In this document: piece by piece, positions 46,240 through 54,757 of the stretch
How positions within the stretch are numbered: the first letter of the stretch is position 1
How the letters are laid out: each line of letters starts with the position of its first letter
Assembly (NCBI GenBank): GCA_029887785.1
Contig: JARXPG010000002.1
Span: 1-64,000 of the forward strand
Source of the DNA: Candidatus Nezhaarchaeota archaeon
GTDB lineage: Archaea; Thermoproteota; Methanomethylicia; Nezhaarchaeales; WYZ-LMO8
Length of the DNA stretch: 64,000 nucleotides
Direction of reading: 5' to 3'
Position numbers and translations under genes: made by a program
Notes under the pieces: generated by a model
The model's input: the letters and a program-made list of their open reading frames with translations, nothing else
Databases searched by the model: none
What the model was told of the DNA's origin: nothing

Positions 46240-47445
46240 ATGAAGGCTATCATTATAATCGGTGATGGAATGGCTGATCGACCGTTAGAGGAGCTCAACT
46301 TCATGACTCCATTGGAAGCTACTAAAGTAAACAACATGAACTGGCTTGCCTCAAATGGCATTTCAGGGCTTCTCTGTTCAACAGTTCCTGAAAGCGATGT
46401 AGCGAACTTAGCCGTCTTCGGCTATGATCCCTCTAGCGTTTACACTGGTAGAGGGGGGTTCGAAGCTGTTGGAGCTGGAGTCCAACTTTCGGATGAAGAT
46501 TTAGCTTTTAGATGCGACTTCGCCACTATAAACGAGGACTTCGTTGTAATCGATGAGAGAGCTGGTAGAGTAAGAGAAGAAGCTGCTGAGTTAGCGGAGT
46601 TTCTTCAAGATATGCGCTTAAAGAGCTTCCCGGACGTTGAGCTCCTTTTCAAGCAATCGCTGGGATTTAAGGGTGTCCTCATTCTTAGAGGGGAAGGGCT
46701 GTCAGCTAATGTGCATACATCACCGCCTAGGTTAAACCATCCAGCTGACTTGATATGGCCCTTAGACGGATCTCTTGAAGCAAAGAAGACTTGTGAAGTA
46801 TTGAGAGAGCTTATAAGAACATCTTACATCCTCTTAAAGGATCATCCAATCAATAAGAAACGAAGGCTCTTAGGCAAACCTATGGCTAACGTCGTAATTC
46901 CATGGGGGGTCGGTAAGAGACCGTATCTTCAACCTTTCAGTAAAAAGTACAAGTTGAGAGCAGCTTGCATAGCTGCAGCAAGGCTTATTAGAGGTATAGC
47001 GAAGCTAGCCGACATGACCGTGATCGACGTTCCCGGAGCAACTGGAGAAGTAGACACAAACACTAGGGGGAAGGCTGAAGCTGCTCTAAGAGCTCTAAAG
47101 AACCATGACGTAGTCTTCGTACACGTAGGAGGACCTGACGAAGCATCCCATGACGGCGACATTAATGGTAAAATTCTTATCATAAAGAAGATCGATGAGA
47201 TGGTAGGCTTAATCCTGGAGAATGTGATGCTTGAAGACACATGCCTAGTGCTCCTCGCAGACCACGTAACGTCAACGAAGCTCCGAAGACACACCAATGA
47301 TCCAGCTCCAATAACAATAGCAGGCGCGAAGGTGCTTCACGACGGCGTTTTGTACTTTAATGAGAAGGCTGCTGCGAAAGGGTCTCTAGGAAAGATTAGG
47401 CACTTAGACGTCATCCCTATACTACTCAAAATAATGGAATCATGA
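46240..47445 (+). CDS. apgM: ApgM-like phosphoglycerate mutase family protein in a cobalamin operon
   Basis: This 401-residue alkaline-phosphatase-superfamily protein is of archaeal ApgM length. Metal and catalytic elements are present: IGDGMADRP (Asp9), VPESDVANLAVFGYDP (putative nucleophile Ser52), HVGGPDEASHDGD and LLADHVTS. The nucleophile loop reads PESDVAN rather than the PGSDxAH-type spelling I associate with glycolytic ApgM. It shares an operon with cobD and has a cobalamin operator. It may therefore phosphorylate threonine or homoserine-like substrates, or act as a phosphatase, rather than serve glycolysis. That is inference. Confidence 0.8.
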   Translation: MKAIIIIGDGMADRPLEELNFMTPLEATKVNNMNWLASNGISGLLCSTVPESDVANLAVFGYDPSSVYTGRGGFEAVGAGVQLSDEDLAFRCDFATINEDFVVIDERAGRVREEAAELAEFLQDMRLKSFPDVELLFKQSLGFKGVLILRGEGLSANVHTSPPRLNHPADLIWPLDGSLEAKKTCEVLRELIRTSYILLKDHPINKKRRLLGKPMANVVIPWGVGKRPYLQPFSKKYKLRAACIAAARLIRGIAKLADMTVIDVPGATGEVDTNTRGKAEAALRALKNHDVVFVHVGGPDEASHDGDINGKILIIKKIDEMVGLILENVMLEDTCLVLLADHVTSTKLRRHTNDPAPITIAGAKVLHDGVLYFNEKAAAKGSLGKIRHLDVIPILLKIMES

Positions 47446-47472
47446 AGACATAAGGTTAAGGTAGGCTTAGCT

Positions 47473-48621
47473 ATGAGTTGGAAGTGGATTGTAGAGTTAG
47501 TTAAGGAGGAGATTAAAGACCTCAAGCCCTGCGTACATGGTGGAGATGTTTGGAGAATCGCTGAAGAGCAGCGCTTAGAGGTCAGAGAGATAATAGACTT
47601 CAGCGCAAACATCAACCCTCTAGGTCCATCTAAGAGGGTCTTGGATAAGATACGTGAGAACTTATGGAAGATAGTCTACTACCCAGATCCAGAGTGCATG
47701 GAGTTGAGAAAAGCGATATCGCGCTACATAAGCGGAATCAAAGTCGATAACGTAATTATCGGTAACGGCTCAACTGAGCTAATTTACCTATTTTGTGAAG
47801 TATTCGTGAATAAAGGAGATTCGGTCTTAATTCCAATACCTACGTTTGGAGAGTACGAGAGAGCAGTAAGGAAGGTTGGTGGAGTACCGATATACGTGGA
47901 CTTAAGACCTGACTTTAAGGTGACGTCTCGTAGACTTTTAGAAAAGCTGACTAAGCGGGTGAAAGTGATATTTCTATGCAACCCCAACAACCCAACGGGT
48001 ATCTTGGCCTCCTTCGAGGACGTCCTCGAGATAGTTAAGAGGGCAGCTGAGAATAAGGTGCTAGTGGTCGTCGACGAAGCCTTCATAGAGTTTGTAGACG
48101 ATGAAAAGCGTTATTCGCTAGCTACCGAGGTGGAGAGGTATGAGAACTTATTTGTTTTGAGGTCGCTTACAAAAGCCTTTGGTCTTGCAGGTCTCAGAAT
48201 TGGTTATGGAGTTGCCTGCAAAGATATGATAGACATGTTGTCCAAAGCGAAGCTTCCTTGGAACGTCAATACTCTTGCGCAGGTAGCAGCAATAAGTGCT
48301 CTAGAGGATCACGAGCACTTAACGAATACTCGAAGATTCATCAGCGAAGAGAGGAAATTCCTCTTAAGCGAGCTCGAGAAAATTAGTGGCCTTAAAGTCT
48401 TTCCAAGCGATGCGAACTTCATACTAATGGATGTGAGGAGCTTCAAGTTAACGGCCATGCAATTAAAGGAGAAGATGCTATTGCAAGGCATATTGATCCG
48501 AGATTGTAGCTCATTTAGAGGCCTTGACGAGTACTACGTCAGGGTATCTATTAGAAGACGAGAGGAAAATGAAAAGCTCCTAAAATGCCTAAAGAAGTCC
48601 CTGAGCGCTTCAAGTACTTAG
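47473..48621 (+). CDS. cobD: CobD-like threonine-phosphate decarboxylase
   Basis: This 382-residue PLP enzyme of the aminotransferase I/HisC fold has IDFSANINPLGPS at the N-terminus, GNGSTELIYLF, FLCNPNNPTG, VVDEAFIEFV and the PLP lysine in RSLTKAFGLAGLRIGY. The IDFSANINPLGPS opening preceded by HGGDVWRIA is characteristic of CobD/CobC-type proteins, which make (R)-1-amino-2-propanol phosphate from L-threonine phosphate. The location among cobalamin genes supports this over histidinol-phosphate aminotransferase. It follows apgM by 27 bases. Confidence 0.88.
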   Translation: MSWKWIVELVKEEIKDLKPCVHGGDVWRIAEEQRLEVREIIDFSANINPLGPSKRVLDKIRENLWKIVYYPDPECMELRKAISRYISGIKVDNVIIGNGSTELIYLFCEVFVNKGDSVLIPIPTFGEYERAVRKVGGVPIYVDLRPDFKVTSRRLLEKLTKRVKVIFLCNPNNPTGILASFEDVLEIVKRAAENKVLVVVDEAFIEFVDDEKRYSLATEVERYENLFVLRSLTKAFGLAGLRIGYGVACKDMIDMLSKAKLPWNVNTLAQVAAISALEDHEHLTNTRRFISEERKFLLSELEKISGLKVFPSDANFILMDVRSFKLTAMQLKEKMLLQGILIRDCSSFRGLDEYYVRVSIRRREENEKLLKCLKKSLSASST

Positions 48622-48689
48622 AGTTCCCGCAAACAAGGTTTTAAAGCGATTTCCCTAATTCATGATATAAATAAGTGCAATTCCTTTGA

Positions 48690-49340
48690 CTACTTAATCT
48701 TAGAATTCGTTGTAGAGCATCGAACTCTCAGCAATTCTTCAGCTTTCTTAGCTTCATTGATCGTATTGACATTGACCAGCGATTCCACCTCAGTGCTTAA
48801 GTGCTTAACCTCATCGAGAAGGTCCTTACACATAGCTAAATCGGCTCTCAACACATTTAAGCCTACAGGAACCACGAGAATGCCATTAAGCTCAAAGTGA
48901 TAATCAGATTTAAAGCCTAGCTTCTCATAGTCATCTTTCTTCACAACAACTGTTAAAGCTTCTTTACCACTAGCTAAGTACCTCTCCACGACCTCGTCTA
49001 CTATACGACCATTGAGTAGGGGGAGATCAGAGCCAACGACTACGACATCTCTAAGCCCTTGCTCAAGCCATATGATTGAAAGAGCCTCCTTCAAGTCATT
49101 AACATAACCTAACCCTCTAGTTTCAATAATAGCTACCCCTAAATCCCTTACAACACTTCTGGTGTTCGGTGTCCACCTTGATACTGTTACGAAGATCTTT
49201 GATACGTATTTAGATTCTTGAAGAGCCCTTATGACCCTCTTTATCATGGGTCTCCCTAGGATAGGTAAAAGGGGTTTCTCCACGTTTATCCCAAGTCTTG
49301 ACCCTCTACCTCCGGCCATTACCAAACCGGCAATCTCCAA
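48690..49340 (-). CDS. cobY: Adenosylcobinamide-phosphate guanylyltransferase CobY
   Basis: This 216-residue nucleotidyltransferase starts with GLVMAGGRGSRLG and has EKPLLPILGRPMI and VVVGSDLPLLNGRI. CobY is the archaeal replacement for the nucleotidyltransferase function of bacterial CobU and makes adenosylcobinamide-GDP. It overlaps the end of cobS by 22 bases and is the last gene of the cbiB-cbiS-cobS-cobY operon. MobA-like function is excluded by the context. Confidence 0.88.
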   Translation of the reverse strand: MEIAGLVMAGGRGSRLGINVEKPLLPILGRPMIKRVIRALQESKYVSKIFVTVSRWTPNTRSVVRDLGVAIIETRGLGYVNDLKEALSIIWLEQGLRDVVVVGSDLPLLNGRIVDEVVERYLASGKEALTVVVKKDDYEKLGFKSDYHFELNGILVVPVGLNVLRADLAMCKDLLDEVKHLSTEVESLVNVNTINEAKKAEELLRVRCSTTNSKIK

Positions 49341-50089
49341 CTCAAACTCACCGCAATCGCTAACAATGCAATTCCACGTGTAATTTCGTTAATGGCGCCA
49401 AGTACGTCTCCAGTTAGTCCTCCAAACCTTCCTCTAGACACTATGACTATTACGATGCTTGATAGAGCTCCGATAATGCAAGCAATTAATCCAACGATTC
49501 CTAGCACTAGGGAAATAGCGAGAGACATAAGTATGCTGAGCGTCAACTTCATGAATCCATCACCCTCTCTAAACCTCGTAATGAAGAGCTCTCCAAGACC
49601 ACTTCTCGCTGGAGGGCCCATGAAAACTGCGATAACCATTCCAAGCTTAGCTATAGTCTCACCAACTATGATTGATGAAAGGATAAGCCCTTCGGGTATG
49701 GAGCTTAACGACGATATCGTTATCAACGCTACAGCTAAGCCGATAGCTACTGCTGCAGCTCCCGTATATTGATCCTTCATTATTTGAAGTCTCCTTTCCT
49801 TCGATGTTGGAGCTACAACGGCATCGGCGAAGTCCAGTAATCCATCCATGTGGTTAAAGCCCGTAAGCACAAGCAATGTCGTGTACGTTACTGTAGCCCA
49901 CACTAAGCTAGGAGCTTTAAGAAGGCTTAGAGCTAAACCTACAAGCCCAGACAACAGACCTATAATTGAGCCGTAGAGTGGGAAGAGCCACATAAGGCGA
50001 GCAACATCGTTCAAAGTATCACTATCCATACCTACAGGTATTATCGTTAAGAAGGCAAGAACGTTCCTAAGTCTCTTAAGCAAAGACAA
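49319..50089 (-). CDS. cobS: Adenosylcobinamide-GDP ribazoletransferase CobS
   Basis: This 256-residue integral membrane enzyme joins alpha-ribazole phosphate to adenosylcobinamide-GDP. The start LRNVLAFLTIIPVG, the motif TGFNHMDGLLDFADAV with acidic catalytic residues, KDQYTGAAAVAIGL and the C-terminal RGRFGGLTGDVLGAINEI are all diagnostic. Normal length, six to seven helices. It lies one base from cbiS and overlaps cobY. Confidence 0.93.
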   Translation of the reverse strand: MSLLKRLRNVLAFLTIIPVGMDSDTLNDVARLMWLFPLYGSIIGLLSGLVGLALSLLKAPSLVWATVTYTTLLVLTGFNHMDGLLDFADAVVAPTSKERRLQIMKDQYTGAAAVAIGLAVALITISSLSSIPEGLILSSIIVGETIAKLGMVIAVFMGPPARSGLGELFITRFREGDGFMKLTLSILMSLAISLVLGIVGLIACIIGALSSIVIVIVSRGRFGGLTGDVLGAINEITRGIALLAIAVSLSWRLPVW

Positions 50090-50090
50090 C

Positions 50091-51275
50091 TTAACTCCTC
50101 CTAGCCTCTCTTAGGGCTCTGCTGTACATCCTTGATGATGCGCTTGCGATTAGGGCTCCGATCACGTCATCCATGAATGGACCCAATTTACCTATTATCC
50201 CCGGCTTAACCCTATCAAATCTCATGTACTCGAACTGCCCCAAGGTCCCTGCAGCGTAGTTGGCTATAGCCATGCCCAAAATCTCGTCGGCTACGAGGAA
50301 CACCGGATCTTTGGAGTAGCTTGAAGGGGTTAAGCCTGGTATTAGGGCTCTCTTAGCATCTTCCTCAAGTCTTAGCCCAGCAATAACTAGAGAACACACG
50401 TTAACATCGTTCATTAACTCAATAAGCTCCTCTCTGAGAAGCTTAGCCGCCTCGTCTTTCGTCTCAACTCCCGGATGCGGAACGAACATCTCCAAACCGG
50501 TTTCTACCATATCATCGAGGGTTATCCCCCTCTCCTTAAGTCTCTCAACCAAGCTCCTATTAGCCCTCAAACCCTCGTTCAGCTCCAGGGCTCGAACGAG
50601 GGCCTCAAAGACCGACTTACCTATAAGCTCTCCAAGCTTAGTCCCCGGACCTGCATACCTAAGCTTCAAAGCCCCTCCTAATTCAACTACAGCTATCGAG
50701 TCTGTCGTAGTTCCAGTAGCTAGCTCGCCACTATAAGTGCTCCTAACATCTAAGTGAGCTAAAGCCTTGCATTTCGCTTCAGTAGCGGTCTTCACAGCCT
50801 CTATTAGGCATGCATCGGACATGTAGGCTCGAACTAACACGATTATGTTTATAGTTCCCAGGACGTTGCTACATGCCGATTCTCCACAAGAAGAGGCGTT
50901 CGATAGCCCAGCTGTAACTATGGCTGTCACAGCCAAATCACCGTAACTGTATGATGACATACCGTACTTCTCAACGTCGGCAGCCGTCATAAGTCCAACG
51001 ACTTCACCATCGATTCCTAGCTTGTCAATAACCTTCTTAAGATAGCCTTCTGGATCCTTGTGGTCAAAGTCCTTACCGACTTGATGGTTTAAAATGGCCT
51101 TTGCGTATTTAATTCCTCCATTGACTACGGCTGAGCTCACAACTCTCAGAGGCTTCTCGAATGCTATTAGCAACCCCCTCTCTACGACCCTCAAATTAAA
51201 GCCGTTATTGAGCAAGCTCAAGCATATCACCACGAACTTATAATCATGCATCTTAAGGTCAGCAGAGGTAGGCAT
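50091..51275 (-). CDS. cbiS: CbiS: adenosylcobinamide amidohydrolase fused to alpha-ribazole phosphatase
   Basis: This 394-residue protein is a fusion. Residues 1 to about 225 form a CbiZ domain (RVVSSAVVNGGIKYAKAILN, VGLMTAADVEKYG, VTAGLSNASSCGE, HLDVRSTYSGELATGTTTDS). Residues about 235-394 form a PgpA-like CobZ domain (GITLDDMVETGLEMF, VADEILGMAIANYA, LGPFMDDVIGALIASA). The same pair is fused as CbiS in Methanopyrus. The first half salvages cobinamides and the second removes phosphate from alpha-ribazole phosphate. It overlaps the cbiB 3' end, and Met8 (51254) is another start. Confidence 0.88.
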   Translation of the reverse strand: MPTSADLKMHDYKFVVICLSLLNNGFNLRVVERGLLIAFEKPLRVVSSAVVNGGIKYAKAILNHQVGKDFDHKDPEGYLKKVIDKLGIDGEVVGLMTAADVEKYGMSSYSYGDLAVTAIVTAGLSNASSCGESACSNVLGTINIIVLVRAYMSDACLIEAVKTATEAKCKALAHLDVRSTYSGELATGTTTDSIAVVELGGALKLRYAGPGTKLGELIGKSVFEALVRALELNEGLRANRSLVERLKERGITLDDMVETGLEMFVPHPGVETKDEAAKLLREELIELMNDVNVCSLVIAGLRLEEDAKRALIPGLTPSSYSKDPVFLVADEILGMAIANYAAGTLGQFEYMRFDRVKPGIIGKLGPFMDDVIGALIASASSRMYSRALREARRS

Positions 51276-52192
51276 ATAATAATTACATAAAGGAGGACTG
51301 TCATCCTCATCACCTTAATAGCTTTAAGAATGTGATCTGGCTGTAGCGGGTTTAATGGGTCTCCGAGCTCATAGAACCCCTGTTTAACTAATCGTACTCC
51401 CAATATGCCGGCCATGGTCGACATGGGCCAACCGGCGTTGAGACTTTCGGTCTTGGAGTGATCTCTCAAAGCTATCTTCAAGCCATTACGAGCATCTAGA
51501 CCAAGCAACTTAGCTGTTAGCACCATAATTAAAGCAGTAATCCTAGAAGTTAGGAAGTTGAGGGCTGTGTCAAGTCTAGCAGAAAACCAGCCAAAGTCCT
51601 TTAGCTCGCTTGTCTTGTATCCTAGCATGGAGTCCAAGGTGTTCACAGCTCTAAATGCACAAGCTCCTGGAACGCCGAAGAGTGAGAAGTATAGGAGGGG
51701 CGAGGTTATGCCATCAACAGTGCTCTCAGCTATTGACTCTACAGCTGCTGATGCTATGAGTTCCGAGCTAAGCTTTGATGGGTCCCTCCTCGCTATAAAG
51801 GGGATAAACCTCCTAGCTTCCTCCAGGTTCCCTTTCTTCAAAGCTTCAGCAATAGGTCTAGTGTAGTCTGACAGAGACCTGAAGGCAAAGGTGAACTTAA
51901 AGATTAAACCCCCGATGAGTATGTAAGCTAATAAGTGGATAGTCATTAAGCAGTTGAGTAAAAGAAATACAGGTAAGGAGAACGCAGCCACCACTGTTAA
52001 AGCCACTAAAACGCCGAGAAACCTACGTCTCCTTGAAGAGCCCTTGTTGAGGAACTTCAGCTTCCCTATGAGCCATCCAATCCAAACAACCGGATGGTAC
52101 TTACTTGGAGGATCACCTAAGAGCTTATCGAAAGCAAAAGAAGTACAGAGTAAAGCAACCTCTGCTACAAGGCAAATCGTGGTCCTCTCCAA
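51227..52192 (-). CDS. cbiB: Adenosylcobinamide-phosphate synthase CbiB
   Basis: This 321-residue membrane protein attaches aminopropanol phosphate to adenosylcobyric acid. The N-terminal block FDKLLGDPPSKYHPVVWIG is diagnostic. IARRDPSKLSSELIASAAVESIAESTVDGI carries the catalytic motifs (split here only for reading), and NAGWPMSTMAGILGVRL closes the active site. The start is TTG 52192. It heads the leftward operon with cbiS, cobS and cobY. The operator lies 183 bases upstream, and hidden coding sequence may fill that gap. Confidence 0.92.
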   Translation of the reverse strand: MERTTICLVAEVALLCTSFAFDKLLGDPPSKYHPVVWIGWLIGKLKFLNKGSSRRRRFLGVLVALTVVAAFSLPVFLLLNCLMTIHLLAYILIGGLIFKFTFAFRSLSDYTRPIAEALKKGNLEEARRFIPFIARRDPSKLSSELIASAAVESIAESTVDGITSPLLYFSLFGVPGACAFRAVNTLDSMLGYKTSELKDFGWFSARLDTALNFLTSRITALIMVLTAKLLGLDARNGLKIALRDHSKTESLNAGWPMSTMAGILGVRLVKQGFYELGDPLNPLQPDHILKAIKVMRMTVLLYVIIICLPLLTLRCMIISSW

Positions 52193-52320
52193 GTACTATC
52201 CCTCAACACTAACCTTAAAGCCTTAAGCAATAAATTAGAATAGTCAAGACCTACAGAACGTCCGCTCTCAACACTTACCCTCCCAATAAGCCGTTGATCA
52301 GAGCTCCACAGCAATCTCAA
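52165..52320 (-). CDS. Possible short ORF overlapping the cbiB start
   Basis: From TTG 52320 a 51-residue frame runs into the start of cbiB (stop 52167-52165). It contains GRVSVESGRSVGLDYSNLLL and RDSTWRGPRFAL. A second short frame, from ATG 52393 inside the operator region to 52298, ends DVEIAVEL. The two join into one 75-residue product with a single indel near 52300. They fill the otherwise long leader between promoter and cbiB. I do not recognise the family, and this may be non-coding. Confidence 0.35.
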   Translation of the reverse strand: MRLLWSSDQRLIGRVSVESGRSVGLDYSNLLLKALRLVLRDSTWRGPRFAL

Positions 52321-52531
52321 CGTCTCGCTCTCCAGCAGAGCTATGCTCTAACTCGCTGACAGGGTTAAAAAAGTGGTTGGATAAACCATCCATTATCCTT
52401 CGAACCTTATAGTCCATAATCTTGCTTCATACGAGTAAACTCGAAATAGAAGGGTTGCCATTAGCTTTTCATCATTTAATTAGAAAATTCTTAAGTGATG
52501 TAAAACTTCAATTGTCTCTCCGTGATGCGAA
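52193..52531. other. Divergent cbiB/cobT intergenic region
   Basis: It holds the operator at 52375-52391, a reverse-strand TATA candidate (CTATAA at 52407-52412) that would start transcription inside the operator, and the possible short ORFs described separately. The cobT side has AT-rich TTTAATTAG near 52476 but no operator copy of its own. Confidence 0.5.
52375..52391. promoter_or_regulatory. Cobalamin-operator candidate, cbiB operon (and cobT)
   Basis: GGTTGGATAAACCATCC differs from the cobN site by one base over 16 and from the cbiC site by one base over 17. A reverse-strand TATA element about 25 bases to the right places the leftward transcription start inside it. CATTATCC directly follows and could extend the site. 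Confidence 0.7.
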
Positions 52532-53635
52532 GTGAAGAACTTCTCAATTATTGGCAATACTAATGTAGTTCAAGAAGTTGTTGAGAGGATTAGGAAGGGC
52601 AAAGTGATGGTCCTCTACTTCATAGGTTCAACTAAGACGTCAACGATACCTGGGCTTAGTATTGCAGGGGCTACTCCAGAATTGACGTTGTATACGCCTG
52701 CATGCGACGTTGAATACGTGGTTTATGGTAAGCCCAAGAGCTTCGACGTCATACCGGTAACTCCTGAAGGAATACCTACACCAGCCATCATAACTAGGTC
52801 TAGCTTGAAGTTATGTAAAGTACCTTGTGCGATCGTTGACGCTGGCTCAGCTATAGAGCCAAAGGTACCGCACATAGCCCTACCAAGTCGGAGAGTTGGC
52901 GAGACAATAAACACCGGCTCGGCATTACCGTATGAGGTAGCTAGGGCGCTCTACACCGAATCTCAGGTCTTAGCTCGCATGCTTCGTGGAGTTGACGTCT
53001 ACTTAATTGGTGAAAGCATACCTGGAGGCACAACAACTACGTTGGGGATTCTAGTAGCACTAGGCTACGATGCGTGGGGTAAAGTTAGCAGCGCATCTCC
53101 ACTAAATCCTCATGAACTTAAAGAGAGAGTTGTGAAAGAAGGCCTTGAAAGGTCAAGGCTATCGATGGACGAGGCTGAGCGTGATCCGATGAAGGCCGTT
53201 GCAGCACTAGGAGACCCAGTACACGTCTCAATGGCAGGCTTCTTGAAAGGGGCCTTAGAAGAGGGGGCTAGCGTGATATTGGCAGGTGGGACCCAAATGG
53301 CCTCCGTTGTGGCTTTGGCAAAACATGCTGGCGTGAAGCTTCAAAGAACCATAATTGCTACGACTAGGTGGATAGTCTCTGACCAATCATCAAACATAGC
53401 AGCTCTATTCAAAGCGATAGATCCATCAATACCAATAGTATCAATAAACTTAGACTTCTCCGACGCTCCCTACGAAGGACTACGTTATTACGAGAAGGGG
53501 TACGTCAAAGAAGGGGTAGGGGCTGGAGGGACAGCGTTCTTAGCTCATGTACTAACAGGTAAGAACGTCGATGAACTAAAGGAGGTAATATATGAGGAGT
53601 ACGGTGCCCTAATTAAGAGTAAAACCATCAAATAA
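52532..53635 (+). CDS. cobT: Nicotinate-nucleotide:base phosphoribosyltransferase CobT (archaeal type)
   Basis: This 367-residue protein makes the alpha-ribazole phosphate lower ligand precursor. Archaeal CobT features are ATPELTLYTPACDVEYV, GESIPGGTTTTLGILVALGY, ALGDPVHVSMAGFL and VILAGGTQMASVVAL, with the glutamate-containing YYEKGYVKEGVGAGGT near the end. The start is GTG 52532. It diverges from cbiB. There is nothing to show which lower base is used. Confidence 0.9.
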   Translation: MKNFSIIGNTNVVQEVVERIRKGKVMVLYFIGSTKTSTIPGLSIAGATPELTLYTPACDVEYVVYGKPKSFDVIPVTPEGIPTPAIITRSSLKLCKVPCAIVDAGSAIEPKVPHIALPSRRVGETINTGSALPYEVARALYTESQVLARMLRGVDVYLIGESIPGGTTTTLGILVALGYDAWGKVSSASPLNPHELKERVVKEGLERSRLSMDEAERDPMKAVAALGDPVHVSMAGFLKGALEEGASVILAGGTQMASVVALAKHAGVKLQRTIIATTRWIVSDQSSNIAALFKAIDPSIPIVSINLDFSDAPYEGLRYYEKGYVKEGVGAGGTAFLAHVLTGKNVDELKEVIYEEYGALIKSKTIK

Positions 53636-53919
53636 ATAAGCTAATGATTGTGTCAAGCTCTCGGGTGCGATTATGAGGTTTATGTCTTCACGTTCATAGA
53701 TCCTTAACGCTAGGACCTTTGCCTCATCGAACTAAAACCTTCTTGCAATCTCACTAAGAAACAGATGGTCACGTCATATAATTGCTTATAGCGCTGTTTG
53801 ATGCTTGATCTGTTAACTGTAGCGAGACCTCATCGCGTATATCATTTTTAAAGAGCTTGGTCTCTTATTCGCGCGACGGCATAGTAACCTCCGCATAGTC
53901 TAAGAAGGTGAATAAGCCC

Positions 53920-54630
53920 TTATGAAGTCTTATCCTCAAGCTCGTAGCTAGTTATCTCGAGGATCCAATTTCTCCAATAGCCCTCTCTAAGGACCCTCTT
54001 AGCTTCCAAGATCTTTATCCTCATTTTGAAGGTCGGCCCATCAATCACGAAGGTGTGATACTCTCCTCTTTCACCGCATAAGTCGAAGTCTTTGAACTTT
54101 CGAAGTTCCATTAAGTCCTTTATGAAGTTCCCATCGACTCTCCTTCCAACCCACTCCTCTCCAAATATTTCGGTCTTGGCCTTCACGACAATAGCATCGA
54201 AGCCAGCGCCCACAAAGCCCTTGAGCACCTCCTCCCCACTCAATCCCCATAGAGGCTCTATAGCCTCAAGTCCGACTTCGCTACAAACCTTGTTAACCCA
54301 GTCCAGGTGCTCTTGGACGTTAATGTCGCCGAAGACGACCCCCTTAATCTCAAGCTTATTCTTGAGCTCCACTAAGACTTTCTTGAAGTTCTCTTCGTAA
54401 CCATCCCATGATGTTTCTCTCTGAATTAGTGGGATTCCAAGTGCTTTAGATTGAGCTGCTATTAGCTTCGGATCAAGTCCATGAGCTGTAACTCTGCCAG
54501 TATTTGAAACCATGTTTATTAGACATACAACCTCAAACCCTTCTAGGAGTGCTTTGTAGTATGCGTAGCAACAATCCTTACCTCCACTCCAAGACACAGC
54601 CACCCTCATAGTGGACCCCACGACAGGCAT
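53920..54630 (-). CDS. Diphthine-ammonia ligase (Dph6-type ATP pyrophosphatase)
   Basis: This 236-residue PP-loop enzyme has VSWSGGKDCCYAYYKAL at the N-terminus, then VTAHGLDPKLIAAQSKALGIPL and VVFGDINVQEHLDWV. IEPLWGLSGEEVL and GERGEYHTFV complete the family signature. It performs the last amidation of diphthamide on elongation factor 2. Met8 (54609) may be the real start. It is a housekeeping insertion among the cobalamin genes, with no operator at its promoter. Confidence 0.9.
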   Translation of the reverse strand: MPVVGSTMRVAVSWSGGKDCCYAYYKALLEGFEVVCLINMVSNTGRVTAHGLDPKLIAAQSKALGIPLIQRETSWDGYEENFKKVLVELKNKLEIKGVVFGDINVQEHLDWVNKVCSEVGLEAIEPLWGLSGEEVLKGFVGAGFDAIVVKAKTEIFGEEWVGRRVDGNFIKDLMELRKFKDFDLCGERGEYHTFVIDGPTFKMRIKILEAKRVLREGYWRNWILEITSYELEDKTS

Positions 54631-54757
54631 GCACTATATGCATGACGACATCAACCTCATAGATTACGCCAATAACTAACGAATTTTAGAGATTTAAGAG
54701 TTAGCATGGCGTTTCATACATTAATCCCGATGGTCTCCAACACTTCGCCCATAGCCC

